Shown here piece after piece: positions 22,358 to 36,270 of a stretch of 64,000 nt of DNA. This stretch comes from Sympetrum striolatum (Eukaryota; Arthropoda; Insecta; Odonata; Libellulidae): contig OX388344.1 in the NCBI GenBank assembly GCA_947579665.1, forward strand, positions 10,906,346 through 10,970,345. Direction: 5' to 3'. The position numbers and the translations under genes are program-made. Under the pieces are notes generated by a model, which saw nothing but the letters and a program-made list of their open reading frames with translations, ran no database searches and had not been told where the DNA came from. Position 1 is the first letter of the stretch. Every line of letters begins with the position of its first letter.

Positions 22358-24380
22358 TTTTTTCGATCATTTCCTGGCAAAATCTCGGGAAAAAAGGCCA
22401 AATAGAGAAAAGAAGTTGAAATTTCGGTGAAATCATCCGATTTCAATTATTTTTTCGATCATTTTTTGTTAAAATCATGAAAACTATGGAAAAATAGACT
22501 AGAAAAATTTATATTTCATTAAAAATTAGTCTTTTTCGATGCTTTTTTCAATCATTTCTTGTCAAAATCACGGAAAATAAGCAAAAATGGAGGGAAAAAT
22601 CGAGAATTCGGTGAACTTTTCATTTTTCCATGCTTTTTTCGATCATATTCTTGCAAAATCTCGGATAAAAAGGCCAAATAGAGAAAAAAGTTGAAATTTT
22701 GGTAATATTATCCGATTTCAATTCTTTTTTCGAAAATATCTGGGTGAAATCATGAAAACTAAGGCAAAATAGACGAGAAATATTGAAATTTCATTAAAAA
22801 TTATTCTTTTTCGATGCCCTTTTTATTCAATTTATTGCCAAATCAAGAAAAATAAGCAAAAATAGAGGAAAATATTGAGAATTCGGTAAAATAATCTGTT
22901 TTTGATGCTTTTTTCGATCATATATTAGATAAATCACAAAAACTAAGGCAAAATAGAGGAATAAAGTTGAAATTTCCGTGAAATTATTCGATTTCCATTC
23001 TTTTTCGATCATATCTTCTTAAAATCATGAAAACTAAGGCAAAATAGACGGGCAAAATTGATATTTCATTAAAAATTAGTCTTTTTCGATGCTTTTTTAA
23101 ATCATTTCTTGTCAAAATCACGGAAAATAAGCAAAAATGGAGGGAAAAATCGAGAATTCGGTGAACTTTTCATTTTTTCCATGCTTTTTTCGATCATATC
23201 TTGGCAGAATCTCGGAAAAAAAGGCCAAATAGAGAAAAAAAGTTGAAATTTCGGTGAAATCATCCGATTTCAATTATTTTTTCGATCTTATCTTGTTAAA
23301 ATCATGAAAACTATGGCAAAATAAACGAGAAAAATTGAAATTTCGTTAAAAATTATTCTTTTTCGACGCTTTTTTCAATCAATTCTTGCCAAAATCACTA
23401 AAAATAAGCATAAATAGAGGAAAAAAATTGAGATTTCGTGAACTTTCCATTTTTCCATGCTTTTTTCGATCATATCCTGGCAAAATCTCGGAAAAAAAGG
23501 CCAAATAGAGAAACAAAGTTGAAATTTCGGTGAAATTATCCGATTTCAATTCTTTTTTCGATCATATATTGGTAAAATCATGATATCCAAGGAAAAATAG
23601 ACGAGAAAAATTTATATTTCATTAAAAATTAGTCTTTTTCGATGCTTTTTTCAATCATTTCTTGTCAAAATCACGGAAAATAAGCAAAAATGGAGGGAAA
23701 AATCGAGAATTCGGTGAACTTTTCATTTTTCCATTCTTTTTTCGATCATATTCTTGCAAAATCTCGGATAAAAAGGCCAAATAGAGAAAAAAGTTGAAAT
23801 TTTGGTAATATTATCCGATTTCAATTCTTTTTTCGATCATATCTGGGTGAAATCATGAAAACTAAGGCAAAATAGACGAGAAATATTGAAATTTCATTAA
23901 AAATTATTCTTTTTCGATGCCCTTTTTATTCAATTTCTTGCCAAATCAAGAAAAATAAGCAAAAATAGAGGAAAATATTGAGAATTCGGTAAAATAATCT
24001 GTTTTTGATGCTTTTTTTCGATCATATATTAGATAAATCACAAAAACTAAGGCAAAATAGAGGAATAAAGTTGAAATTTCCGTGAAATTATTCGATTTCC
24101 ATTCTTTTTCGATCATATCTTCTTAAAATCATGAAAACTAAGGCAAAATAGACGGGCAAAATTGATATTTCATTAAAAATTAGTCTTTTTCGATGCTTTT
24201 TTAAATCATTTCTTGTCAAAATCACGGAAAATAAGCAAAAATGGAGGGAAAAATCGAGAATTCGGTGAACTTTTCATTTTTTCCATGCTTTTTTCGATCA
24301 TATCTTGGCAGAATCTCGGAAAAAAAGGCCAAATAGAGAAAAAAAGTTGAAATTTCGGTGAAATAATCCAATTTCAATTC
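22358..24380 (+). repeat. A/B/C tract with a ~770-bp block repeated 1103 bp apart
   Basis: The block at about 22490-23260 recurs at about 23593-24363. GATCATATTCTTGC at 22641 matches 23744, offset 1103 bp (twelve monomers). Shared landmarks include GATGCCCTTTTTATTCAATTT and GACGGGCAAAATTGATATTTC. The 330 bp between them is a different trimer. Confidence 0.85.
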
Positions 24381-25591
24381 TTTTTTCGATCATACCATCG
24401 TAAAATCATGAAAACCAACGCAAAAACAAACTAGAAAAATTGAAATTTCGTTAAATATTATTCTTTTTCGAAGCTTTTTTCAATAATTTCTTGTCAAAAT
24501 CACGAAAAATAAGCGAAAATAGAGGAAAAAAATTGAGAATTTGGTGAACGTTTCATTTTTCCATGCTGTTTATGATCATATCCTGACAAATTTTCGGAAA
24601 AAAAGGCCAAATAGAGAAAAAACGTTCAAATTTCGGTTAAATTATCGGATTTCAATTCTTTTTTCGATCATTTCTGGGTGAAATCATGAAAACAGACGAA
24701 AAATAGGTGAGAAAAATTGAAATTTTTTTAAAAATTATTCGTTTTCGAAGCTCATTCCTAGTCAAAATCACGAAAACTAAGGAAAAATAAAGGAAAAAAG
24801 TTGAAAGTTCGGTGAAGTTATCCGTTTTCCATGCTTTTTTCGATCATATCTTAGATAAATCACGAATACTATGGCAAAATAGAGGAGAAAAGTTGAAATT
24901 ACTGTGAAATTATCCGTTTTCGCTACTTTTTTCAACAATATCTTCACAGAATCATGAAAACTTAGGCCAAATAGCGGAAAAAAGTTGAAGTTTCGGTGAA
25001 ATTATCCGATGTTTCTCTTTTTTCGATGATATCTTCACAAAATCATGAAAAAAAATGCCAAAAAGAAGAGAAAAGTTCAAATTTCGTAGAAATTGTCCGG
25101 TTTCCATACTTTTTTCGATCATATTTTGGGAAAAAAAACGAAAACTAAGGCAAAATAGAGGAAAAAAGTTGAAATTACTTTGAAATTGTCCGTTGTCGAT
25201 AATTTTTGCGTTCATATCCTGGGTATATCACTAAAACTATGGCAAAATAGAGGAAAAAGGTTGAAATTACGGTGAAACTATCCGTTTTCGATACTTTTTT
25301 CGATCATATCTGGGTGAAATCATGAAAACTAAGGCAGAATAGACGAGAAAAATTGAAATTTCCTTAAAAATTATTCTTTTTCGATGCTTTTTCCAGAAAT
25401 TTTTTGTCAAAATCACGAAAAATAAGCAAAAATAGAGGATAAAATTGAGAATTTGGTAAAAAAATCTGTTTTCGATGCGTTTTTCGATCATAACCTATAT
25501 ATTAATCACGAAAACTATGGCAAAATAGAGAAAAAAAGATAAAATAGGGGGATAAAATTGAGAATTCGGTGAACTTTTCAATTTTCCATGC
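24381..25591 (+). repeat. N leader plus M module copy 8 (m6 missing)
   Basis: N (24381-24834) is short because of a deletion of about 9-10 bp near 24751: CGAAGCTCATTCC in place of CGAAGC, a T-run, then ATCATTCC. M is at 24835-25591, 757 bp. m5 runs directly into m7 near 25300, so the CTAGGGCAAT monomer m6 is absent. The m5-m7 join is the same as in copy 4. Confidence 0.9.
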
Positions 25592-28079
25592 TTTTTTCGA
25601 TCATATCCTGGCAAAATCTCGGAAAAAAGGCCAAATAGAGAACAAAAGTTGAAATTTCGGTGAAATTATCCGATTTCAATTCTTTTTTCGATCATATCTT
25701 CGTTAAATCATGAAAACTAAGGCAAAATAAAAGAGAAAAATTGAAATTTCGTTAAAAATTATTCTTTTTCGATGCTTTTTTCAATCAATTCTTGCAAAAA
25801 TCACGAAAAATAAGCAAAAATTGAGGAAAAAAATTGAGATTTCGGTGAACTTTCCATTTTTCCTTGCTTTTTTCGATCATATCCTGGCAAAATCTCGGAA
25901 AAAAAGGCCAAATAGAGAAAAAAAGTTGAAATTTCGGTGAAATCATCCGGTTTCAATTATTTTTTCGATCATATCTTGTTAAAATCATGAAAACTAAGGC
26001 AAAATAAAAGAGAAAAATTGAAATTTCGTTAAAAATTATTCTTTTTCGATGCTTTTTTCAATCAATTCTTGCAAAAATCACGAAAAATAAGCAAAAATAG
26101 AGGAAAAAATTGAGAATTCAGTAAGATAATCCGTTTTCGATGCTTTTTTCGATCATATCTTAGATAAATCACGAAAACTAAGGCAAAATAGAGGAAAAAA
26201 GTTGAGAATTTGGTGGACGTTTCATATTTCCATTCTACTTTTGATCATATCATTGTAAAATCTCGGAAAAAAAGGCCAAATAGAGAAAAAAAGTTGAAAT
26301 TTCGGTGAAATCATCCGATTTCAATTATTTTTTCGATCATATCTTGTTAAAATCATGAAAACTAAGGCAAAATAAAAGAGAAAAATTGAAATTTCGTTAA
26401 AAATTATTCTTTTTCGATGCTTTTTTCAATCAATTCTTGCCAAAATCACGAAAAATAAGCAAAAATAGAGGAAAAAACTGAGAATTCAGTAAGATAATCC
26501 GTTTTCGATGCTTTTTTCGATCATATCTTAGATAAATCACGAAAACTAAGGCAAAATAGAGGAAAAAAGTTGAGAATTTGGTGGACGTTTCATATTTCCA
26601 TTCTACTTTTGATCATATCATTGTAAAATCTCGGAAAAAAAGGCCAAATAGAGAAAAAAAGTTGAAATTTCGGTGAAATTATCCGATTTAAATTATTTTT
26701 TCGATCATATCTTCTTAAAATCATGAAAACCGAGGCAAAAGAGACGAGAAAAATTGAAATTTCATTAAAAATTATTCTATTTCGATGCTTTTTCCAATCA
26801 TTTCTTGTCAAAATCACAAAAACTAAGAGAAAATAGGTGGAAAAAATTGTGAATTCGGTGAACTTTTCATTTTTCCATGCTTTTTTTGGTCATATCCTGG
26901 CAAAATAACGGAACCTAGAGCCAAGTAGAGGAAAAAAGTTGAAATTTCGGTGAAATTATCCGATTTCAATTCTTTTTTCGATCATTTTTTGTTAAAATCA
27001 TGAAAACCAAGGCAAAATAGACTAGAAAAATTGAAATTTAGTAAAAAATTATTCTTTTTCGATGCCTTTTTAAATAATTTCTTGTCAAAATCACGAAAAA
27101 TAAGCAAAAATAGATGAAAAAAATTGAGAATTTGGTGAACATATCATTTTTCCATGCTTTTTTCGATCATATCCTGTCAAAATCTCGGAAAAAAAAACAC
27201 AATAGAAAAAAAAAGTTGAAAATTTTCGTGAAATTATCCGATTTCAATTCTTTTTTCAATCGTACCTGGGTGAAATCATGAAAACTAAGGAAAAATAGAC
27301 AAGAAAAATTGGAATTTCATTAAAAATTATTCTTTTTCGATGCTTTTTTTAATCATTTCTTGTCAAAATCACGAAAAATAAGCATAAATAGAGGAAAAAA
27401 ATTGAGATTTCGGTGAACTTTCCATTTTTCCATGCTTTTTTCGATCATATCCTGGCAAAATCTCGGAAAAAAAGGCCAAATAGAGAAACAAAGTTGAAAT
27501 TTCGGTGAAATTATCCGATTTCAATTCTTTTATCGATCATATATTGGTAAAATCATGATATCCAAGGCAAAATAGACGAGAAAAATTGAAATTTAGTTAA
27601 AAATTAGTCTTTTTGATGTTTTTTTAAATCATTTCTTGTCAAAATCACGGAAAATAAGCAAAAATGGAGGGAAAAATCGAGAATTCGGTGAACTTTTCAT
27701 TTTTTCCATGCTTTTTTCGATCATATCCTGGCAAAATCTCGGAAAAAAAGGCCAAATAGAGAAACTAAGTTGAAATTTCGGTGAAATTATCCGATTTCAA
27801 TTCTTTTTTCGATCATATATTGGTAAAATCATGATATCCAAGGCAAAATAGACGAGAAAAATTGAAATTTAGTTAAAAATTAGTCTTTTTGATGCTTTTT
27901 TTTATCATTTCTTGTCAAAATCACGGAAAATAAGCAAAAATGGAGGGAAAAATCGAGAATTCGGTGAACTTTTCATTTTTTCCATGCTTTTTTCGATCAT
28001 ATCCTGGCAAAATCTCGGAAAAAAAGGCCAAATAGAGAAACAAAGTTGAAATTTCGGTGAAATAATCCAATTTCAATTC
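25592..28079 (+). repeat. A/B/C tract, ~27 monomers, with a 276-bp tandem trimer
   Basis: The 25.6-27.1 kb part follows 18.5-20.0 kb. Towards the end, ATTTAGTTAA occurs at 27591 and 27867, 276 bp apart, each followed by TTAGTCTTTTTGATG with the usual CG lost. This is a clean one-trimer tandem duplication. No other feature was seen. Confidence 0.87.
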
Positions 28080-29207
28080 TTTTTTCGATCATACCATCGT
28101 AAAATCATGAAAACCAACGCAAAAACAAACTAGAAAAATTGAAATTTCGTTAAATATTATTCTTTTTCGAAGCTTTTTTCAATAATTTCTTGTCAAAATC
28201 ACGAAAAATAAGCCAAAATAGAGGAAAAAAATTGAGTATTTGGTGAACGTTTCATTTTTCCATGCTGTTTATGATCATATCCTGACAAATTTTCGGAAAA
28301 AAAGGCCAAATAGAGAAAAAACGTTCAAATTTCGGTTAAATTATCAGATTTCAATTCTTTTTTCGATCATTTCTGGGTGAAATCATGAAAACTGACGAAA
28401 AATAGGCGAGAAAAAATGAAATTTTTTTAAAAATTATTCGTTTTCGATGCTTTCATTTATCATTTCTAATCAAAATCACGAAAACTTAGGAAAAATAAAG
28501 GAAAAAAGTTGAAAGTTCGTTGAAGTTATCCGTTTTCCATGCTTTTTTCGATCATATCTTAGATAAATCACGAATACTATGACAAAATAGAGGAGAAAAG
28601 TTGAAATTACGGTGAAATTATCCGTTTTCGCTACTTTTTTCAATAATATCTTCACAGGATCATGAAAACTTAGGCCAAATAGCGGAAAAAAGTTGAAATT
28701 ACTTTGAAATTGTCCGTTGTCGATGCTTTTTGCGTTCATATCTTGGGTATATCATTAAAACTATGGCAAAATAGAGGAAAAAGGTTGAAATTACGGTGAA
28801 ACTATCCGTTTTCGATACTTTTTTCTATCATTTCTTGTCAAAATCACGAATACTAGGGCAATATAAAGGAAGTAAGATGAAATTTCGGTGAAATTGTCCG
28901 TTTTCGATGCTTTTTTCGATCATATCTGGGTGAAATCATGAAAACTAAGGCAGAATAGACGAGAAAAATAGAAATTTCCTTAAAAATTATTCATTTTCGA
29001 TGCTTTTTCCAGAAATTTTTTGTCAAAATCACGAAAAATAAGCAAAAATAGAGGATAAAATTGAGAATTTGGTAAAATAATATGTTTTCGATGCGTTTTT
29101 CGATCATAACCTATATATAAATCACGAAAACTATGGCTAATTAGAGAAAAAAAGATAAAATAGGGGGATAAAATTGAGAATTCGGTGAACTTTTCATTTT
29201 TCCATGC
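28080..29207 (+). repeat. N leader plus M module copy 9 (short form)
   Basis: N is at 28080-28542 and M at 28543-29207, 665 bp, with the m2/m4 hybrid (CAGGATCATG then TTGAAATTACTTTG). m6 is at 28853. It is the left half of the 1220-bp tandem duplication. Confidence 0.9.
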
Positions 29208-30571
29208 TTTTTTCGATCATATCATTGTAAAATCTCGGAAAAAAAAGGCCAAATAGAGAAAAGAAGTTGAAATTTCGGTGAAATCATCCGATTTCAATTA
29301 TTTTTTCGTTCATTTTTTGTTAAAATCATGAAAACTAAGGAAAAATAGACGAGAAAAATTGAAATTTCGTTAAATATTATTCTTTTTCGAAGCTTTTTTC
29401 AATAATTTCTTGTCAAAATCACGAAAAATAAGCCAAAATAGAGGAAAAAAATTGAGAATTTGGTGAACGTTTCATTTTTCCATGCTGTTTATGATCATAT
29501 CCTGACAAATTTTCGGAAAAAAAGGCCAAATAGAGAAAAAACGTTCAAATTTCGGTTAAATTATCAGATTTCAATTCTTTTTTCGATCATTTCTGGGTGA
29601 AATCATGAAAACTGACGAAAAATAGGCGAGAAAAAATGAAATTTTTTTAAAAATTATTCGTTTTCGATGCTTTCATTTATCATTTCTAATCAAAATCACG
29701 AAAACTTAGGAAAAAGAAAGGAAAAAAGTTGAAAGTTCGTTGAAGTAATCCGTTTTCCATGCTTTTTTCGATCATATCTTAGATAAATCACGAATACTAT
29801 GACAAAATAGAGGAGAAAAGTTGAAATTACGGTGAAATTATCCGTTTTCGCTACTTTTTTCAATAATATCTTCACAGGATCATGAAAACTTAGGCCAAAT
29901 AGCGGAAAAAAGTTGAAATTACTTTGAAATTGTCCGTTGTCGATGCTTTTTGCGTTCATATCTTGGGTATATCATTAAAACTATGGCAAAATAGAGGAAA
30001 AAGGTTGAAATTACGGTGAAACTATCCGTTTTCGATACTTTTTTCTATCATTTCTTGTCAAAATCACGAATACTAGGGCAATATAAAGGAAGTAAGATGA
30101 AATTTCGGTGTAATTGTTTGTTTTCGATGCTTTTTTCGATCATATCTGGGTGAAATCATGAAAACTAAGGCAGAATAGACGAGAAAAATAGAAATTTCCT
30201 TAAAAATTATTCATTTTCGATGCTTTTTCCAGAAATTTTTTGTCAAAATCACGAAAAATAAGCAAAAATAGAGGATAAAATTGAGAATTTGGTAAAATAA
30301 TCTGTTTTCGATGCGTTTTTCGATCATAACCTATATATAAATCACAAAAACTATGGCAAATTAGAGAAAAAAAGATAAAATAGGGGGATAAAATTGAGAA
30401 TTCGGTGAACTTTTCATTTTTCCATGCTTTTTTCGATCATATCATTGTAAAATCTCGGAAAAAAAGGCCAAATAGAGAAAAGAAGTTGAAATTTCGGTGA
30501 AATCATCCGATTTCAATTATTTTTTCGTTCATTTTTTGTTAAAATCATGAAAACTAAGGAAAAATAGACGA
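28132..30571 (+). repeat. Tandem duplication, period 1220 bp
   Basis: Two copies meet near 29351. Landmarks are 1220 bp apart: TTAAATATTATTC in N, m1 at 28543 and 29763, m6 at 28853 and 30073. The join lies in AGAAAAATTGAAATTTCG, where an A/B tract switches into the middle of the first N monomer. The size fits thirteen monomers including one 113-bp m9. Confidence 0.88.
29208..30427 (+). repeat. A/B join, truncated N and M module copy 10 (short form)
   Basis: About 1.5 A/B monomers (29208-29351) join the middle of the first N monomer. The rest of N and M (29763-30427, 665 bp) follow, with the m2/m4 hybrid. m6 at 30073 has TGTAATTGTTTG where other copies have TGAAATTGTCCG. Confidence 0.88.
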
Positions 30572-31623
30572 GAAAAATTTATATTTCATTAAAAATTAGT
30601 CTTTTTCGATGCTTTTTTCAATCATTTCATGTCAAAATCACGGAAAATAAGCAAAAATGGAGGGAAAAATCGAGAATTCGGTGAACTTTTCAATTTTCCA
30701 TGCTTTTTTCGATCATATCTTGGCAGAATCTCGGAAAAAAAGGCCAAATAGAGAAAAAAAGTTGAAATTTCGGTGAAATCATCCGATTTCAATTATTTTT
30801 TCGATCATATCTTGTTAAAATCATGAAAACTATGGCAAAATAATCGAGAAAAATTGAAATTTCGTTAAAAATTATTCTTTTTCGACGCTTTTTTCAATCA
30901 ATTCTTGCCAAAATCACGAAAAATAAGCATAAATAGAGGAAAAAAATTGAGATTTCGGTGAACTTTCCATTTTTCCATGCTTTTTTCGATCATATTCTTG
31001 CAAAATCTCGGGAAAAAGGCCAAATAGAGAAAAAAAGTTGAAATTTTGGTAATATTATCCGATTTCAATTATTTTTTCGATCATATCTGGGTGAAATCAT
31101 GAAAACTAAGGCAAAATAGACGAGAAATATTGAAATTTCATTAAAAATTATTCTTTTTCGATGCCCCTTTTATTCAATTTCTTGCCAAATCAAGAAAAAT
31201 AAGCAAAAATAGAGGAAAATATTGAGAATTCGGTAAATTAATCCGTTTTTGATGCTTTCTTCGATCATATATTAGATAAATCACAAAAACTAAGGCAAAA
31301 TAGAGGAATAAAGTAGAAATTTCTGTGAAATTATTCGATTTCCATTCTTTTTCGATCATATCTTCTTAAAATCATGAAAACTAAGGCAAAATAGACGAGA
31401 AAAATTGATATTTCATTAAAAATTAGTCTTTTTCGATGCTTTTTTCAATCATTTCTTGTCAAAATCACGGAAAATAAGCAAAAAAAGAGGGAAAAATCGA
31501 GAATTCGGTGAACTTTTCATTTTTTCCATGCTTTTTTCGATCATATCCTGGCAAAATCTCGGAAAAAAAGGCCAAATAGAGAAAAAAAGTTGAAATTTCG
31601 GTGAAATAATCCAATTTCAATTC
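30428..31623 (+). repeat. A/B/C tract, 13 monomers
   Basis: Trimer tract related to 6.6-7.2 kb and 22.4-23.3 kb, with AATTTATATTTC, TTCGACGC and GATGCCCCTTTTATTC variants. Nothing but satellite was seen. Confidence 0.87.
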
Positions 31624-32933
31624 TTTTTTCGATCATACCATCGTAAAATTATGAAAACCAACGCAAAAACAAACTAGAAAAATTTAAATTTCGTTAAATA
31701 TTATTCTTTTTCGAAGCTTTTTTCAATAATTTCTTGTCAAAATCACGAAAAATATGCGAAAATACAGGAAAGAAATTGAGAATTTGGTGAACGTTTCATT
31801 TTTCCATGCTGTTTATGATCATATCCTGACAAATTTTCGGAAAAAAAGGCCAAATAGAGAAAAAACGTTCAAATTTCGGTTAAATTATCGGATTTCAATT
31901 CTTTTTTCGATCATTTCTGGGTGAAATCATGAAAACAGACGAAAAATAGGTGAGAAAAATTGAAATTTTTTAAAAAATGATTCGTTTTCGAAGCTTTTTT
32001 TATCATTCCTAGTCAAAATCACGAAAACTAAGGAAAAATATAGGAAAAAAGTTGATAGTTCGGTGAAGTTATCCGTTTTCCATGCTTTTTTCGATCATAT
32101 CTTAGATAAATCACGAATACTATGGCAAAATAGAGGAGAAAAGTTGAAATTACTGTGAAATTATCCGTTTTCGCTACTTTTTTCAATAATATCTTCACAG
32201 AATCATGAAAACTTAGGCCAAATAGCGGAAAAAAGTTGAAATTTCGGTGAAATTATCCGATGTTTCTCTTTTTTCGATGATATCTTCACAAAATCATGAA
32301 AAATAATGCCAAAAAGAAGAGAAAAGTTCAAATTTCGTAGAAATTGTCCGGTTTTCATACTTTTTTCGATCATATTTTGGGAAAAAAACGATAACTAAGG
32401 CAAAATAGAGGAAAAAAGTTGAAATTACTTTGAAATTGTCCGTTGTCGATGCTTTTTGCGTTCATATCCTGGGTATATCACTAAAACTATGGCAAAATAG
32501 AGGAAAAAGGTTGAAATTACGGTGAAACTATCCGTTTTCGATACTTTTTTCTATCATTTCTTGTCAAAATCACGAATACTAGGGCAATATAAAGGAAGTA
32601 AGATGAAATTTCGGTGAAATTGTCCGTTTTCGATGCTTTTTTCGATCATATCTGGGTGAAATCATGAAAACTAAGGCAGAATAGACGAGAAAAATTGAAA
32701 TTTCCTTAAAAATTATTCTTTTTCGATGCTTTTTCCAGAAATTTTTTGTCAAAATCACGAAAAATAAGCAAAAATAGAGGATAAAATTGAGAATTTGGTA
32801 AAAAAATCTGTTTTCGATGCGTTTTTCGATCATAACCTATATATTAATCACGAAAACTATGGCAAAATAGAGAAAAAAAGATAAAATAGGGGGATAAAAT
32901 TGAGAATTCGGTGAACTTTTCAATTTTCCATGC
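31624..32933 (+). repeat. N leader plus M module copy 11 (complete)
   Basis: N is at 31624-32085 and M at 32086-32933, 848 bp, complete m1-m9 with m6 at 32579. Its m1 starts 7251 bp after that of copy 8 and 6303 bp before that of copy 13, part of the ~7-kb superperiod. Confidence 0.9.
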
Positions 32934-35142
32934 TTTTTTCGATCATATCCCGGCAAAATCTCGGAAAAAAGGCCAAATAGAGAACAAAAGTTGAAATTTC
33001 GGTGAAATTATCCGATTCAATTCTTTTTTCGATCATATCTTCGTTAAATCATGAAAACTAAGGCAAAATAAAAGAGAAAAATTGAAATTTCGTTAAAAAT
33101 TATTCTTTTTCGATGCGTTTTTCAATCAATTCTTGCAAAAATCACGAAAAATAAGCAAAAATAGAGGAAAAAATTGAGAATTCAGTAAGATAATCCGTTT
33201 TCGATGCTTTTTTCGATCATATCTTAGATAAATCACGAAAACTAAGGCAAAATAGAGGAAAAAAGTTGTGAATTTGGTGGACGTTTCATATTTCCATTCT
33301 ACTTTTGATCATATCATTGTAAAATCTCGGAAAAAAAGGCCAAATAGAGAAAAAAAGTTGAAATTTCGGTGAAATCATCCGATTTCAATTATTTTTTCGA
33401 TCATATCTTGTTAAAATCATGAAAACTAAGGCAAAATAAAAGAGAAAAATTGAAATTTCGTTAAAAATTATTCTTTTTCGATGTTTTTTTCAATCAATTC
33501 TTGCCAAAATCACGAAAAATAAGCAAAAATAGAGGAAAAAACTGAGAATTCAGTAAGATAATCCGTTTTCGATGCTTTTTTCGATCATATCTTAGATAAA
33601 TCACGAAAACTAAGGCAAAATAGAGGAAAAAAGTTGAGAATTTGGTGGACGTTTCATATTTCCATTCTACTTTTGATCATATCATTGTAAAATCTCGGAA
33701 AAAAAGGCCAAATAGAGAAAAAAAGTTGAAATTTTGGTGAAATTATCCGATTTAAATTATTTTTTCGATCATATCTTCTTAAAATCATGAAAACCGAGGC
33801 AAAATAGACGAGAAAAATTGAAATTTCATTAAAAATTATTCTATTTCGATGCTTTTTCCAATCATTTCTTGTCAAAATCACAAAAACTAAGAGAAAATAG
33901 GTGGAAAAAATTGTGAATTCGGTGAACTTTTCATTTTTCCATGCTTTTTTTGGTCATATCCTGGCAAAATAACGGAACCTAGAGCCAAGTAGAGGAAAAA
34001 AGTTGAAATTTCGGTGAAATTATCCGATTTCAATTCTTTTTTCGATCATTTTTTGTTAAAATCATGAAAACCAAGGCAAAATAGACTAGAAAAATTGAAA
34101 TTTAGTAAAAAATTATTCTTTTTCGATGCCTTTTTAAATAATTTCTTGTCAAAATCACGAAAAATAAGCAAAAATTGATGAAAAAAATTGAGAATTTGGT
34201 GAACGTATCATTTTTCCATGCTTTTTTCGATCATATCCTGTCAAAATCTCGGAAAAAAAAGCACAATAGAAAAAAAAAGTTGAAAATTTTCGTGAAATTA
34301 TCCGATTTCAATTCTTTTTTCAATCGTACCTGGGTGAAATCATGAAAACTAAGGAAAAATAGACAAGAAAAATTGGAATTTCATTAAAAATTATTCTTTT
34401 TCGATGCTTTTTTTAATCATTTCTTGTCAAAATCACGAAAAATAAGTAAAAATTGAAGAAAAAAATTATGAATTCGGTGAACTTTTCATTTTTCCATTCT
34501 TTTTTCGATCATATTCTTGCAAAATCTCGGATAAAAAGGCCAAATAGAGAAAAAAAGTTGAAATTTTGGTAATATTATCCGATTTCAATTCTTTTTTCGA
34601 TCATATCTTTTTGAAATCATGAAAACTAAGGCATAATAGACGAGAAATATTGAAATTTCATTAAAAATTATTCTTTTTCGATGCTTTTTTTAATCAATTT
34701 CTTGCCAAATCAAGAAAAATAAGCAAAAATAGAGGAAAATATTGAGAATTCGGTAAAATAATCCGTTTTGATGCTTTTTTCGATCATATATTAGATAAAT
34801 CACAAAAACTAAGGCAAAATAGAGGAATAAAGTTGAAATTTCCGTGAAATTATTCGATTTCCATTCTTTTTCGATCATATCTTCTTAAAATCATGAAAAC
34901 TAAGGCAAAATAGACGAGAAATATTGATATTTCATTAAAAATTAGTCTTTTTCGATGCTTTTTTAAATCATTTCTTGTCAAAATCACGGAAAATAAGCAA
35001 AAATGGAGGGAAAAATCGAGAATTCGGTGAACTTTTCATTTTTTCCATGCTTTTTTCGATCATATCTTGGCAGAATCTCGGAAAAAAAGGCCAAATAGAG
35101 AAAAAAAGTTGAAATTTCGGTGAAATAATCCAATTTCAATTC
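32934..35142 (+). repeat. A/B/C tract, 24 monomers, one trimer shorter than its relatives
   Basis: The distance from the end of m9 to the CATTTCTTGTCAAAATCAC landmark is 1048 bp here (32833-33881). It is 1326 bp in the copies ending at 19692 and 26817. The 278-bp difference is one trimer. The rest follows the same order. Confidence 0.87.
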
Positions 35143-36270
35143 TTTTTTCGATCATACCATCGTAAAATCATGAAAACCAACGCAAAAACAAACTAGAAAA
35201 ATTGAAATTTCGTTAAATATTATTCTTTTTCGAAGCTTTTTTCAATAATTTCTTGTCAAAATCACGAAAAATAAGCCAAAATAGAGGAAAAAAATTGAGA
35301 ATTTGGTGAACGTTTCATTTTTCCATGCTGTTTATGATCATATCCTGACAAATTTTCGGAAAAAAAGGCCAAATAGAGAAAAAACGTTCAAATTTCGGTT
35401 AAATTATCAGATTTCAATTCTTTTTTCGATCATTTCTGGGTGAAATCATGAAAACTGACGAAAAATAGGCGAGAAAAAATGAAATTTTTTTAAAAATTAT
35501 TCGTTTTCGATGCTTTCATTTATCATTTCTAATCAAAATCACGAAAACTTAGGAAAAATAAAGGAAAAAAGTTGAAAGTTCGTTGAAGTTATCCGTTTTC
35601 CATGCTTTTTTCGATCATATCTTAGATAAATCACGAATACTATGACAAAATAGAGGAGAAAAGTTGAAATTACGGTGAAATTATCCGTTTTCGCTACTTT
35701 TTTCAATAATATCTTCACAGGATCATGAAAAGTTAGGCCAAATAGCGGAAAAAAGTTGAAATTACTTTGAAATTGTCCGTTGTCGATGCTTTTTGCGTTC
35801 ATATCTTGGGTATATCATTAAAACTATGGCAAAATAGAGGAAAAAGGTTGAAATTACGGTGAAACTATCCGTTTTCGATACTTTTTTCTATCATTACTTG
35901 TCAAAATCACGAATACTAGGGCAATATAAAGGAAGTAAGATGAAATTTCGGTGAAATTGTCCGTTTTCGATGCTTTTTTCGATCATATCTGGGTGAAATC
36001 ATGAAAACTAAGGCAGAATAGACGAGAAAAATAGAAATTTCCTTAAAAATTATTCATTTTCGATAATTTTTCCAGAAATTTTTTGTCAAAATCACGAAAA
36101 ATAAGCAAAAATAGAGGATTAAATTGAGAATTTGGTAAAATAATCTGTTTTCGATGCGTTTTTCGATCATAACCTATATATAAATCACGAAAACTATGGC
36201 AAATTAGAGAAAAAAAGATAAAATAGGGGGATAAAATTGAGAATTCGGTGAACTTTTCATTTTTCCATGC
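35143..36270 (+). repeat. N leader plus M module copy 12 (short form)
   Basis: N is at 35143-35605 and M at 35606-36270, 665 bp, with the m2/m4 hybrid (CAGGATCATGAAAAGTTAGG). That AAAAGTTAGG variant is shared with copies 16 and 19. m6 is at 35916. m8 starts after CGATAATTTTTCC, not CGATGCTTTTTCC. Confidence 0.9.
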
